Of a stretch of DNA of 64,000 bases, positions 9,074-16,873 are shown one piece after another. The stretch is taken from positions 310,001-374,000 of the forward strand of contig JBAOIN010000003.1 in the NCBI GenBank assembly GCA_037045455.1. Reading direction: 5' to 3'. The position numbers were made by a program, and so were the translations under genes. This stretch comes from JADKAV01 sp037045455. GTDB lineage: Bacteria; Actinomycetota; Actinomycetes; S36-B12; UBA10799. The number at the start of each line of letters is the position of its first letter. Position 1 is the first letter of the stretch. The notes under the pieces were generated by a model that was given only the letters and a program-made list of their open reading frames with translations, did not search any database and had not been told where the DNA came from.

Positions 9074-10113
9074 TGCCGGGTCTTGTTCAGCAGCGAGTAG
9101 AGGTTCAGTCCGCCGAAGTCGCGCGGGTTCTCGCCGGTCGCCTTGGCGACCAGGATCAGCAGCGCGATGGAACCCGGGCTGTCATCGCCACTGGCAGCAA
9201 TCCAGGTCCTCGCGTTCTTCTTCAGCGTGCTGACCGCCTGGCGCACAGCCTTGCGACCGGCGCCGGCTTCGGCCAGGGCCAGCGTCGCGGAGGCAGTCCC
9301 CGCGTAGTCGACGCCCGGGTAGCCGCCGCCGTACGGCAATGCGCCCTTGCTGTCGACTAGTTGCTGGGCGAGGTAGCCGGCGCTGGCGTCAACCAGCGAG
9401 GCCTTGTCCTTCTTCGCTCCCTTGCACTTCAGCGCCGGGACCGATGCGGCGATCTTCACGGGCCTCGGCAGCGTGAGGCCGCCACCCAGCATCCAGCCCA
9501 CCTGCGCGGTGGCGTTGTTGTTGGGCTCCGCGCCGGTGCTGTCGAACAAGATCCCGCCCCGGATGGCCGAAGCTGCGTCGCAGCGTTTCTGCAACGATTC
9601 CAGGTAAGCTTCCGGCTTCTTGAGCGGCTTGCCGGTGAGGTCGATCGCGGCGCTGGCCAGAGCGGTGGAGTTCGCGTCACTGGTGGCACCGGGCGCCGGG
9701 TAGTAGGCCCAACCGCCGTCGGCAGCGATGTGCTTGCGCAGCCACTTGGCCGCCTTGCGCGCCTGTTGCTTGGCGCCGCTGTGCCACAGCGCGGCGACAG
9801 CCATCGCCGTGGAGTTGCTGTCCTGTCCGGCGTAGTTCACGGGGTCGGGCGCCGGGCAGGCCCCCTTGGTCGTGGCGCGGTAGGCGGTGAACCCGCCGTC
9901 GCTGCACTGCTGGTCCTGCAACCAGTTCAGCGCGGCTTTGGGCACCGTGCGTCCGGTGTCCTGCAACGCCAGGATCGACAGCGACTGCCGGTACACCCCG
10001 TCATAGGTGGGGTCACCCTTGCCATATAGGCCACCATCGGCAGCCAGGGCCGGTGTGGCCGACAGCAGCACGCCGCCTGCGGCAGCCGCGGCGACCAGGG
10101 ATTTCGTGAGCAC
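9070..10113 (-). CDS. Secreted alpha/alpha-toroid protein, candidate extracellular cobalamin binder
   Basis: 347 residues with a signal peptide (VLTKSLVAAAAAGGVLLSAT, cleavage after PALA). The mature part holds repeated helical units with prenyltransferase/squalene-cyclase-like turns: LNWLQDQQCSDGGFTAY, LRKHIAADGGWAYYP, SDANSTALASAAIDL, GTASATLALAEAGAG. This is the alpha/alpha-barrel fold also used by animal intrinsic factor and transcobalamin. The DxDD or QW catalytic motifs of real terpene cyclases are not seen. The start GTG 10113 has AAGGAG just upstream. It is the first gene after the cobalamin riboswitch. B12 binding is inferred from fold, secretion and regulation. Confidence 0.72.
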   Translation of the reverse strand: MLTKSLVAAAAAGGVLLSATPALAADGGLYGKGDPTYDGVYRQSLSILALQDTGRTVPKAALNWLQDQQCSDGGFTAYRATTKGACPAPDPVNYAGQDSNSTAMAVAALWHSGAKQQARKAAKWLRKHIAADGGWAYYPAPGATSDANSTALASAAIDLTGKPLKKPEAYLESLQKRCDAASAIRGGILFDSTGAEPNNNATAQVGWMLGGGLTLPRPVKIAASVPALKCKGAKKDKASLVDASAGYLAQQLVDSKGALPYGGGYPGVDYAGTASATLALAEAGAGRKAVRQAVSTLKKNARTWIAASGDDSPGSIALLILVAKATGENPRDFGGLNLYSLLNKTRQ

Positions 10114-10194
10114 GCGTTCTCCTTCCAGCGGTCCGCACGACCGTTGGGGGCACACGTGGGTGCGCACCGGCCGTCCGTAACCTCGACAGATATA

Positions 10195-10325
10195 GGGCCG
10201 CTTCCGGGTGCCAGGTGCTCCGACTACTCCGCTGTTGCGGATCACGGTTGCGGGACAGTGCCGGAATTGCACCGGCTTCCCCTGGTTTCACTCGGTAACG
10301 CTGGGGGTGCGGGTTGCGCCCCCAA
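10195..10325 (-). promoter_or_regulatory. Cobalamin riboswitch
   Basis: Read on the minus strand, the leader contains the cobalamin riboswitch core: GGGGAAGCCGGTGCAATTCC at about 10262-10281, then GCACTGTCCCGCAACCGTG, and the B12-box-like AGTCGGAGCACCTGGC near 10208-10223, followed by ~95 bases to the GTG start of the barrel protein. These parts are in the correct order and spacing for the adenosyl/methylcobalamin class. Binding of B12 is expected to lower expression of the five downstream genes. Confidence 0.9.
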
Positions 10326-10377
10326 GGCCTAGTTAAGCAGGTGGGTGGTTCGGCTACGTGCGAGGCGTGGTGAAACG

Positions 10378-10431
10378 GCGGATCTACCCCCGTCTTGAGT
10401 CAAACACCTCCGGTTGTAGGGGGAGATCCGC
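10378..10431. terminator. Inverted repeat terminator between the small gene and the riboswitch
   Basis: The left arm GCGGATCTACCCCC (10378-10391) pairs with TAGGGGGAGATCCGC (10417-10431), nearly perfect. It follows the stop codon of the minus-strand gene at 10458-10640 and lies upstream of the riboswitch promoter, so it probably insulates the two units. No U-tract is present, which is normal for actinobacterial hairpins. Confidence 0.6.
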
Positions 10432-10457
10432 GCGCCCCTCGGGATCCCTACACCCGC

Positions 10458-10640
10458 TCACCCCGGCGGGCGCAGACTCATCGGCCCGTAGACCACGCGC
10501 TGCTCCTCGCACAACGTCACGTCCTCGACGCCCCCTGCCAGCAAATCGCGCCAGGTCTCACCCAGCCACGTCTCGGCGTCGGCCTGGGAAGGGAACACGG
10601 CCGAGGACTCGCCAGTGCTGTAGCGCCAGTGGTAACTCAC
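10458..10640 (-). CDS. Small conserved actinobacterial protein
   Basis: 60 residues: MSYHWRYSTGESSAVFPSQA and later ETWLGETWRDLL, GVEDVTL, VYGPMSLRPPG. This pattern (MSYxWRY, a W-LGE-W helix, YGPMSLRP end) recurs in short uncharacterised actinobacterial proteins as I recall. There is no membrane segment or cysteine motif. The ATG overlaps the aldo/keto reductase stop by 4 bases, so it is translated from the same message. Function unknown. Confidence 0.7.
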   Translation of the reverse strand: MSYHWRYSTGESSAVFPSQADAETWLGETWRDLLAGGVEDVTLCEEQRVVYGPMSLRPPG

Positions 10641-11635
10641 GGCCGGTCCTGAGGCGAGCGGGTGAAGGCCGGGTCACGCACCACTACCTCGCCAAGCGCC
10701 TCGTCGATCTCGCGCATGGTGTCCTCGTCGAGGCTGACGCCGCTGGCCTTGACGTTGTCGGCGATCTGCTCCGGGCGAGTGGCGCCGATGATCGCCGCGC
10801 TCACGTTGGGGTTCTGCAGCACCCAGGCCAGCGCGAGTTGGGCCATCGTCATCCCGTTCTGGTCGGCGATCGGCTGCAGGTTCTGCACCGCAGTGAGGAT
10901 GTCGTCGTCCAGCAGGCGTTTGATGAAGGTCGATCCCCGCTCATCGGTCGCCCGCGACCCCGCGGGCGGCGGCTGGCCCGGCTTGTACTTCCCGCTCAGC
11001 ACACCTTGGGCCATCGGGGACCAGACGATCTGGCCGATGCCGTTGCTCTCGCAGGTGGGCATCACTTCGGCCTCGATCACCCGCCACAACATCGAGTACT
11101 GCGGCTGGTTGCTGATCAGGCGGTCGAAGCCCATGTCGTTGGCGATGTCCACTGCCGCCTGGATCTCCTCGGCCCGCCATTCCGAGACTCCGACATAGAG
11201 CACCTTGCCCTGTCGCACGAGGTCGTCGAAGGCCCGAAGGGTCTCCTCGAGCGGAGTGGCGTAGTCGTACCGGTGCGCCTGGTAGAGATCGAGGTAGTCG
11301 ACCCCGAGCCGGCGCAGCGACCCGTGGCAGGACTCGATGATGTGCTTACGGGACAGGCCGCGGTCGTTCTGCCCCGGACCGGTCGGCCAGAACACCTTCG
11401 TGAAGATCTCCAGACCTTCCCGGCGCTGACCGTGCAAAGCCCGGCCCAGCACCTCCTCGGCCTTGGTGGCGGCGTACACATCGGCGGTATCGAAAGTCGT
11501 GATCCCGGCATCCAGCGCGGCGTGCACGCAGGCCACTGCCTGCTGCTCCTCGACCTGTCCGGCGTGGGTGATCCAGTTGCCGTAGGCCATTTCGCTGACC
11601 CGCAGGCCACTGTTTCCGAGGTGGCGGTGTTCCAT
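10637..11635 (-). CDS. Aldo/keto reductase, Kv-beta/YghZ type
   Basis: 332-residue NADPH-dependent oxidoreductase of the aldo/keto reductase superfamily. Catalytic tetrad region: FDTADVYAATKAEEVLG (Asp, Tyr), IFTKVFW (Lys) and YQAHRYD (His). NADP-binding C-terminal part: QIVWSPMAQGVLSGKY and AAIIGATRPEQI. The insertion pattern and HLGNSGLRVS start are those of the voltage-gated potassium channel beta-subunit-like group. The ATG at 11635 is chosen over an upstream one because GAAAGGGG precedes it by 5 bases. Physiological substrate unknown. Confidence 0.88.
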   Translation of the reverse strand: MEHRHLGNSGLRVSEMAYGNWITHAGQVEEQQAVACVHAALDAGITTFDTADVYAATKAEEVLGRALHGQRREGLEIFTKVFWPTGPGQNDRGLSRKHIIESCHGSLRRLGVDYLDLYQAHRYDYATPLEETLRAFDDLVRQGKVLYVGVSEWRAEEIQAAVDIANDMGFDRLISNQPQYSMLWRVIEAEVMPTCESNGIGQIVWSPMAQGVLSGKYKPGQPPPAGSRATDERGSTFIKRLLDDDILTAVQNLQPIADQNGMTMAQLALAWVLQNPNVSAAIIGATRPEQIADNVKASGVSLDEDTMREIDEALGEVVVRDPAFTRSPQDRP

Positions 11636-11734
11636 GGGCGCCCCTTTCGTCGTCGATTCGCCCACAAAGCCTGTGGCCCCGATGAGCGAGACTATCCATC
11701 ACGGCGCCACCCGCTGAGACTGTGTCGCCAGGGA

Positions 11735-12334
11735 TCAGCCCTTCGGCTCCACTGGGCGTCCGCCGGGCCGGACCTTGGGCGGTGGCAGGCGTAGGCGCCG
11801 GATCTGCAAGCTGCGCATCGCGCCGTAGAACATGGTGCCCTTGCGGTCGGCGGGATCCGGGAACTTCTCCGCCAGTTGCTTGCGCATGCGCAGCAGCAGG
11901 ATCGACATGTCCACTACAAGCAGCACGAGCATCGCGAACCAGATGACCGAGACCACCACCTGCACCGACGGGATGCGGAACAGTCCGACGATCAGCACCA
12001 CGACCGCGATGATGATGAAGTACTCCGCGAGCGTGCGGCGGCCGTCGACGTAGTCGCGTACGAAACTCTTGGCGGGGCCGGCGTCGCGAGCCGGCAATGC
12101 GCGCTCGTCGCCGGACATCAGTGCCTCGCGAGCGGCCACCCGCTGCTGGCGGACCTGCTCGCGCTCGAGTTTGCGGCGGGCCTTGGGATCGGTCGGACCC
12201 TTCAACGCCTGCCGCCGGGCCTGTTCGGCTTCCTTGCGGGTGGGCGTGGGCCGGCCCTTGCCAGCCGGGGTGGTGGGCGGCTCGGCCGGTGTCACCGGTT
12301 CCTGGGCCCCGTCCTTCTTGCCGAGTCCGAACAT
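11735..12334 (-). CDS. DUF3043 membrane protein
   Basis: 199 residues. A charged, Pro/Lys/Arg-rich N-terminal half (RKEAEQARRQALKGPTDPKA, RRKLEREQVRQQRVAAREAL) leads to two adjacent membrane helices (EYFIIIAVVVLIVGLFRI and VIWFAMLVLLVVDMSILLL) and a basic tail with GTMFYGAMRSLQIRRLRLP. This is the DUF3043 architecture found in most actinomycetes. It is divergent from pspA, a recurring neighbourhood, suggesting an envelope role. A TAAAGT hexamer lies 6 bases before the ATG. Confidence 0.88.
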   Translation of the reverse strand: MFGLGKKDGAQEPVTPAEPPTTPAGKGRPTPTRKEAEQARRQALKGPTDPKARRKLEREQVRQQRVAAREALMSGDERALPARDAGPAKSFVRDYVDGRRTLAEYFIIIAVVVLIVGLFRIPSVQVVVSVIWFAMLVLLVVDMSILLLRMRKQLAEKFPDPADRKGTMFYGAMRSLQIRRLRLPPPKVRPGGRPVEPKG

Positions 12335-12340
12335 GCAAGC

Positions 12341-12346
12341 ACTTTA
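12341..12346 (-). promoter_or_regulatory. Probable -10 hexamer of the DUF3043 gene (TAAAGT)
   Basis: TAAAGT ends 6 bases before the ATG at 12334, the spacing of a leaderless transcript. Confidence 0.5.
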
Positions 12347-12422
12347 CGACGGGTGCACGAGGCGGGCATTACCCCCTAGGCTGGCGGTCGGACGCTACTT
12401 CTGGCCGAAAGGGAACACACGC

Positions 12423-13202
12423 ATGGGGATGTGGCAGCGGTTCACGATGATCTTCAAGTCGAAGGCCAACAAGGCACTGGACCGGGCTGAGGACCCGCGC
12501 GAGACCCTCGACTACTCCTACGAGAAGCAGCTGGAGCTGCTGCAGAAGGTGCGTCGCGGGGTCGCCGACGTGGCCACCTCCCGCAAGCGCCTGGAGCTGC
12601 AGATCGGTCAGCTGGACCAGCAGTCGGCGAAGTTGGAGGGCCAGGCCAAGGCCGCCCTCGGGCAGGGTCGCGAGGACCTGGCCCGCGAGGCTTTGACCCG
12701 CCGCAGTGGACTGACCACCCAGCTCGAGGACCTGCACGGCCAACTGGCGAATCTGCAGGACCAGGAGGAGAAGCTGACGCAAGCCTCCCAGCGGCTGCAG
12801 GCCAAGGTCGAGGCGTTCCGGACCAAGAAGGAGACCATCAAGGCCACCTACTCGGCTGCTGAGGCGCAGACCAAGATCAACGAGGCCTTCTCCGGGATCT
12901 CCGAGGAACTCGGCGACGTCGGCCTGGCGATTCAGCGCGCCGAGGACAAGACCCAAGCCATGCAGGCCCGCGCCGGCGCGATCGACGAGTTGATCGCCTC
13001 GGGGGCGTTGGAGGACGCCACCGGTACCTCCAAGGACTCCATCACCGCGGAGCTGGAGCGGATGGCCAGCACCAACGAGGTCGAGGACACCCTGGCCCAG
13101 ATGAAGGCCGAGATCTCCGGCGGCAGCACCGCTCCGGCCGTCGAGGCGCCTGCCGCGCCGGCTGTGGAAGCGCCGCCGGCCGAGAAGCCGGAACAGGCAT
13201 AG
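12423..13202 (+). CDS. pspA: Phage shock protein A (PspA/IM30 family)
   Basis: 259-residue peripheral membrane protein of the PspA/IM30 (ESCRT-III-like) family that stabilises stressed membranes. It starts MGMWQRFTMIFKSKANKALD, the amphipathic helix and alpha-1 of the family, then has long coiled coils (LEGQAKAALGQGREDLAREA, ITAELERMASTNEVEDTLAQ) and an Ala/Pro/Glu-rich tail. It is the first gene of pspA-pspAA-htpX-pspAB on the plus strand, 10 bases from pspAA. The start could also be the second Met (MWQRF); the first is kept. Confidence 0.92.
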   Translation: MGMWQRFTMIFKSKANKALDRAEDPRETLDYSYEKQLELLQKVRRGVADVATSRKRLELQIGQLDQQSAKLEGQAKAALGQGREDLAREALTRRSGLTTQLEDLHGQLANLQDQEEKLTQASQRLQAKVEAFRTKKETIKATYSAAEAQTKINEAFSGISEELGDVGLAIQRAEDKTQAMQARAGAIDELIASGALEDATGTSKDSITAELERMASTNEVEDTLAQMKAEISGGSTAPAVEAPAAPAVEAPPAEKPEQA

Positions 13203-13211
13203 GAGGCCGCA

Positions 13212-13484
13212 ATGATCATCCGGATCATGGGCGAGGGCCAGTACACGGTCCCCGATGAGGTCGTGGAGCGGCTCAACGAACTCGATGACGCCTTGGACGC
13301 AGCGCTGGCCGACGACCAAGCGTTCCCGTCCGCGCTGGCCGCGTTGCTGGAAGCCGTGCGCGAAGAGGGCGAGCCGCTCGCCGATGAGGAACTGGTCTCT
13401 TCCGATGTCGTGCTGCCGGCCGCCGAAGCCACCGTCGCGGAGGTCCGGGCACTGCTCACCGACGAGGGTCTGATCCCGGACTGA
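13212..13484 (+). CDS. pspAA: PspA-associated protein PspAA
   Basis: 90 acidic residues starting MIIRIMGEGQYTVPDEVVER, with LNELDDALDAALADDQAFPS and a closing VRALLTDEGLIPD, matching PspAA of actinobacteria, a small partner found beside PspA. The ribosome site AGGAGG (13201-13206) begins directly after the pspA stop. Its biochemical role is not established in what I know; context places it in the envelope-stress response. Confidence 0.85.
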   Translation: MIIRIMGEGQYTVPDEVVERLNELDDALDAALADDQAFPSALAALLEAVREEGEPLADEELVSSDVVLPAAEATVAEVRALLTDEGLIPD

Positions 13485-13543
13485 TCGCAGAGGGCGAACG
13501 CCGGGCGACTGCCGCTGAGCCAGTGGCGTGGGAGAATCGACCC

Positions 13544-14431
13544 ATGAAGTCCCGCTATGCCTCCGACCCCGGCCTGACGGCCCGGATGACCGGCACGATG
13601 TTCCTGCTGGGACTGCTCTACGTCGTGTTCATCGGTGTGCTGCTCGCCATCGGCCTGAGTTCGGCGTTCGTGCTGATCCTGGCTGTCGGGCTGCTGTTCG
13701 CGCAGTGGTACTTCTCCGACACCGTCGCCCTGCATGCCATGGGGGCACGTGAGGTCACCGCCGAGCAGGCGCCGCAATTGCACGGCATCATCGACCGACT
13801 GTGTGCCATGGCCGACATGCCTAAGCCTCGGGTCGCCATCGCCGACGTCGACATGCCCAATGCGTTCGCCACCGGCCGCAGCCCCAACCGTTCGGTCGTG
13901 TGCGTGACCACCGGGATCCTGCGCAGGCTGGACGAGGAGGAACTCGAGGGCGTGCTCAGCCACGAACTGTCGCACGTGGCCCATCGCGATGTGCTGGTCA
14001 TGACCATCGCGAGCGTGGCCGGCGTGGCGGCGGGCTTCCTGACCCGGATGGCCATGTGGGGCGGCATGGGCCGGCGGGATCAGAACACCGCGCTGGTGGG
14101 CCTGGCGGTGCTGGCGGTGTCCGTGCTCGTCTACGCAGTGAGTTTCGTGCTCACCCGGATGCTGTCGCGCTATCGGGAACTCAGCGCCGACCGGGCTGGG
14201 GCACTGCTCACCGGCAAGCCGAGTGCATTGGCTACCGCGCTGCAGAAGGTCAGTGGGGACATGGCCGCGATCCCGACCCGGGACCTGCGGTCGGCCGAGC
14301 CGTTCAACGCCTTCTTCTTCGCGCCCGCGCTGTCCGGCGGCAAGAGCCTGGCCTCCCTGTTCGCCACGCACCCGCCGCTCGAGAAGCGGCTGGAGCAGCT
14401 GGCCAAGATCTCCACCCAACTGGGTAGCTGA
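13544..14431 (+). CDS. htpX: HtpX-like membrane metalloprotease (M48)
   Basis: 295 residues. Two N-terminal membrane helices (MTGTMFLLGLLYVVFIGVLL, FVLILAVGLLFAQWYF), then the zinc site LSHELSHVAHRD (HExxH form HELSH), further hydrophobic segments and the third ligand in YRELSADRAGALLTG (ELSAD). It ends with ATHPPLEKRLEQLAKI, conserved in HtpX. It degrades damaged membrane proteins. The start at ATG 13544 is preferred over the upstream in-frame GTG, which lies outside the family alignment. It sits within the psp cluster. Confidence 0.92.
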   Translation: MKSRYASDPGLTARMTGTMFLLGLLYVVFIGVLLAIGLSSAFVLILAVGLLFAQWYFSDTVALHAMGAREVTAEQAPQLHGIIDRLCAMADMPKPRVAIADVDMPNAFATGRSPNRSVVCVTTGILRRLDEEELEGVLSHELSHVAHRDVLVMTIASVAGVAAGFLTRMAMWGGMGRRDQNTALVGLAVLAVSVLVYAVSFVLTRMLSRYRELSADRAGALLTGKPSALATALQKVSGDMAAIPTRDLRSAEPFNAFFFAPALSGGKSLASLFATHPPLEKRLEQLAKISTQLGS

Positions 14432-14432
14432 C

Positions 14433-14993
14433 GTGGGTCTGTTCGACTCGATCATGGGTCGCAGCAAGCCCGTGCGCCCGAACCTCGACCAGCTCTTCGC
14501 GATCCCGTCGGCGGCCATCACGCTGCAGGCCAGCCTCGGGGTGATGCCGACCGGCACCGGATCGGTCGCGTTCCGGGCGCCCGAGGGGAAAGCGTTCAAC
14601 GATGTGGTCACCGACGTCGAGCAGCTCCTGACGGCCACCTCCGACCCGCAGTTGCGCGCCACCCGTGACTCCTACGGCTACACCTGGCTGACGATTCAGG
14701 CCAACGAGGTCACCGACCTGGTGAACGGCCTGCACGCTGTGAACATCTCTATCCAGGACGCAGGATTCGGGCCGCAGTTGCTGTGTTCGTTGGTCAGTTT
14801 CCAGCGCGATCAGCAGCACTTCGCACTGGTCTACCTGTACAAACGCGGCACGTTCTATCCGTTCGCCCCGATTACCGAACCACGCCGGGACAACATTCTG
14901 GAACTGCAGTTGCGTGACCTGCTCGCCGACGACCTGCCGCTGGAGCAGGACATGACCCGCTGGTTCCCGGTCTGGGGTGCGCCGGGGTTGTAG
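14433..14993 (+). CDS. pspAB: PspA-associated protein PspAB
   Basis: 186 residues starting at GTG 14433, one base after the htpX stop: MGLFDSIMGRSKPVRPNLDQ, then LFAIPSAAITLQASLGVMPT and a C-terminal MTRWFPVWGAPGL. This matches PspAB, the soluble partner that accompanies PspA, PspAA and HtpX in actinobacteria. There is no membrane segment or catalytic motif. The gene order argues that all four genes form one stress unit. Confidence 0.85.
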   Translation: MGLFDSIMGRSKPVRPNLDQLFAIPSAAITLQASLGVMPTGTGSVAFRAPEGKAFNDVVTDVEQLLTATSDPQLRATRDSYGYTWLTIQANEVTDLVNGLHAVNISIQDAGFGPQLLCSLVSFQRDQQHFALVYLYKRGTFYPFAPITEPRRDNILELQLRDLLADDLPLEQDMTRWFPVWGAPGL

Positions 14994-15010
14994 CGGTACC
15001 TACTGCGGTC

Positions 15011-15097
15011 ATCCGTGAGCATTCCGGGCATCCGTTAGCACCACGGGCGGGTTTTGGGCGCCCAGAACGCTAACCGATGCCCGGCATGCTCACCGAT
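15011..15097. repeat. Family B inverted repeat, copy 1
   Basis: The left arm 15011-15039 begins ATCCGTGAGCATTCCGGGCA and ends ATCCGTTAGC. The right arm 15069-15097 is its reverse complement with three mismatches in 29. It lies between the convergent pspAB and nadA genes. The arm core ATC(C/G)GT(T/G)AG recurs at 24007-24088 and 58853-58904. Confidence 0.8.
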
Positions 15098-15127
15098 TGC
15101 TACCCCGGCATTCGATCCGACACACCA

Positions 15128-16324
15128 TCAGTCAACCGGCACGGCCACTGCCCCCACACCCGGCAGGGCCAGCATCCGATCCAGCGCGACCCGCGCCCAG
15201 TGTGCGGTGTCCGCGTCCACCTCGATGCGGTTGACCACGCGCCCTGCAACCAGACTCTCCAGCGCCCACACCAGATGTGGCAGGTCGATGCGGTTCATCG
15301 TCGAGCAGTAACAAATGGTGCGGTCCAGGAACGCGATCCGCTTGTCCGGGTGCTGGGCGGCCAGCCGGCGCACGAGGTTCAGCTCGGTCCCAATCGCCCA
15401 CGACGAACCGGGCTCGGCGGCATCGAGTGCCTTGATGATGTACTCCGTCGAGCCCACGTAGTCGGCCTTCAGCACGACCTCGTGGCGGCATTCCGGGTGC
15501 ACGAGGATGTTGACCTCAGGGTCCTTGGCCCGGATCTCGTCCACACTCTGCTCGGTGAAGCGGCCGTGCACGCTGCAGTGGCCGCGCCAGAGGATCATCT
15601 TCGCCCGCTGCAACTGCTCGGTCGTCAGACCGCCGTTGGGCCTGTGCGGGTCGAAGACGACGCAGTCATCCAAAGTCAAGCCCATGTCCAGCACCGCAGT
15701 GTTGCGTCCGAGGTGCTGGTCGGGCAGGAACAGCACCTTGTCGCCCTGCTCGAAGGCCCAGGTGAGCGACTGCTTGGCATTGCTTGAGGTGCAGATGGTG
15801 CCGCCGTGCCGGCCCGTGAAGGCCTTGATCGCCGCGGTCGAGTTCATGTAGGTGACCGGGATGGTCACGTCGGCGACGCCGGCGGCTTCCAGCGTGCGCC
15901 ACGCCGCCTCGACCTGATCGGCTGCGGCCATGTCAGCCATCGAGCAGCCGGCAGCCATGTCCGGCAGGATCACCTGCTGGTGTTGGGAAGTCAGGATGTC
16001 AGCGCTTTCGGCCATGAAGTGGACACCGCAGAAGACGATGAACTCGCTGTCTGGCCGGGCGGCGGCTTTCTGCGCGAGTTTGAACGAGTCGCCGGTCACG
16101 TCGGCGAACTGGATCACCTCGTCGCGCTGGTAGTGGTGGCCGAGGATGAACGCGCGGTCGCCCAGTGCGGCCTTGGCCGCCGTCGCGCGACGAACCAGGT
16201 CGGGGTCGCTGGGTGCGGGCAGGTCGCCGGGGCAGTCCACACCGCGCTCGCTGAAGGCATCGGCGCCTTCGCCCAGCAGCAAGAGCAGCCCGGAGGGTTC
16301 GGGCTCCAGGAACGTTTCGGTCAC
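15128..16324 (-). CDS. nadA: Quinolinate synthase A
   Basis: 398 residues. NadA condenses iminoaspartate with dihydroxyacetone phosphate to quinolinate in NAD biosynthesis, using a [4Fe-4S] cluster. The three expected cluster cysteines are in VFCGVHFM, VHPECRHEV and RTICYCSTMN; the substrate-site stretches LGHHYQRDEV, VTYMNSTAAIKA and LFLPDQHLGRN are present. The GTG at 16324 (VTETFLEPEP) is chosen because residues upstream do not match the family. nadB and nadC are not in the window. Confidence 0.93.
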   Translation of the reverse strand: MTETFLEPEPSGLLLLLGEGADAFSERGVDCPGDLPAPSDPDLVRRATAAKAALGDRAFILGHHYQRDEVIQFADVTGDSFKLAQKAAARPDSEFIVFCGVHFMAESADILTSQHQQVILPDMAAGCSMADMAAADQVEAAWRTLEAAGVADVTIPVTYMNSTAAIKAFTGRHGGTICTSSNAKQSLTWAFEQGDKVLFLPDQHLGRNTAVLDMGLTLDDCVVFDPHRPNGGLTTEQLQRAKMILWRGHCSVHGRFTEQSVDEIRAKDPEVNILVHPECRHEVVLKADYVGSTEYIIKALDAAEPGSSWAIGTELNLVRRLAAQHPDKRIAFLDRTICYCSTMNRIDLPHLVWALESLVAGRVVNRIEVDADTAHWARVALDRMLALPGVGAVAVPVD

Positions 16325-16510
16325 GTCCTCAATGGTGGCACGGCGCGTAGGGCCATGCCCATGGGCGTTTGCGACCGGCGAACACGGATCTCGGACGTCG
16401 CTTAGGGCTACCTCACCGAACCTGTGGCACCATGGGAATACCAGCCCGGGGACGCTTGGTTGTCCCAATCAGTTGTCCCAATCAGAATGTCAGCGAAAGG
16501 ACGGGCGTCG

Positions 16511-16861
16511 ATGACCACCGAGACCTCCAGCACCCAGACCGGCGTGATCCTCACCGACACCGCTTCGGCCAAAGTGGCGACTCTGCTCGCCCAGGAGGGC
16601 CGCGAGGATTTGGCACTGCGGATCGCCGTGCAGCCCGGCGGTTGCTCGGGCCTGCGCTACCAGCTCTTTTTCGACGAGCGCAGCCTCGACGGCGACCAGC
16701 GTCTGGACTTCGACGGCGTGACCGTGGTCGTGGACCGGATGAGCGCCCCGTATCTCGGCGGCGCCACCATCGACTTCGTCGACCAGATCGACAAGCAGGG
16801 TTTCACCATCGACAACCCGAACGCCACCGGGTCCTGCGCCTGCGGCGACTCCTTCCACTAG
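16511..16861 (+). CDS. erpA: A-type iron-sulfur carrier (HesB/IscA/ErpA family)
   Basis: 116-residue A-type carrier that delivers Fe-S clusters to apoproteins. The first conserved cysteine is in VQPGGCSGLRYQL and the closing pair is TGSCACGDSF, the CxC motif of the family. It starts ATG 16511 with AAAGGA upstream. It lies next to nadA, a [4Fe-4S] enzyme, and the mycobacterial equivalent (Rv2204c) has the same setting near ctaC (recalled). Confidence 0.9.
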   Translation: MTTETSSTQTGVILTDTASAKVATLLAQEGREDLALRIAVQPGGCSGLRYQLFFDERSLDGDQRLDFDGVTVVVDRMSAPYLGGATIDFVDQIDKQGFTIDNPNATGSCACGDSFH

Positions 16862-16873
16862 ACCCAAGCGGGC

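Noticed and set aside
9070..10113. Terpene cyclase or prenyltransferase activity for the barrel protein
   Set aside because: It has a signal peptide, no visible DxDD or QW catalytic motifs, and sits behind a cobalamin riboswitch in a transporter operon; the repeats only indicate the fold.
10195..10325. TPP or other vitamin riboswitch
   Set aside because: The GCCGGTG...CCGGCACTGTCCCGC core and B12-box order are specific to cobalamin; no THI box is present.
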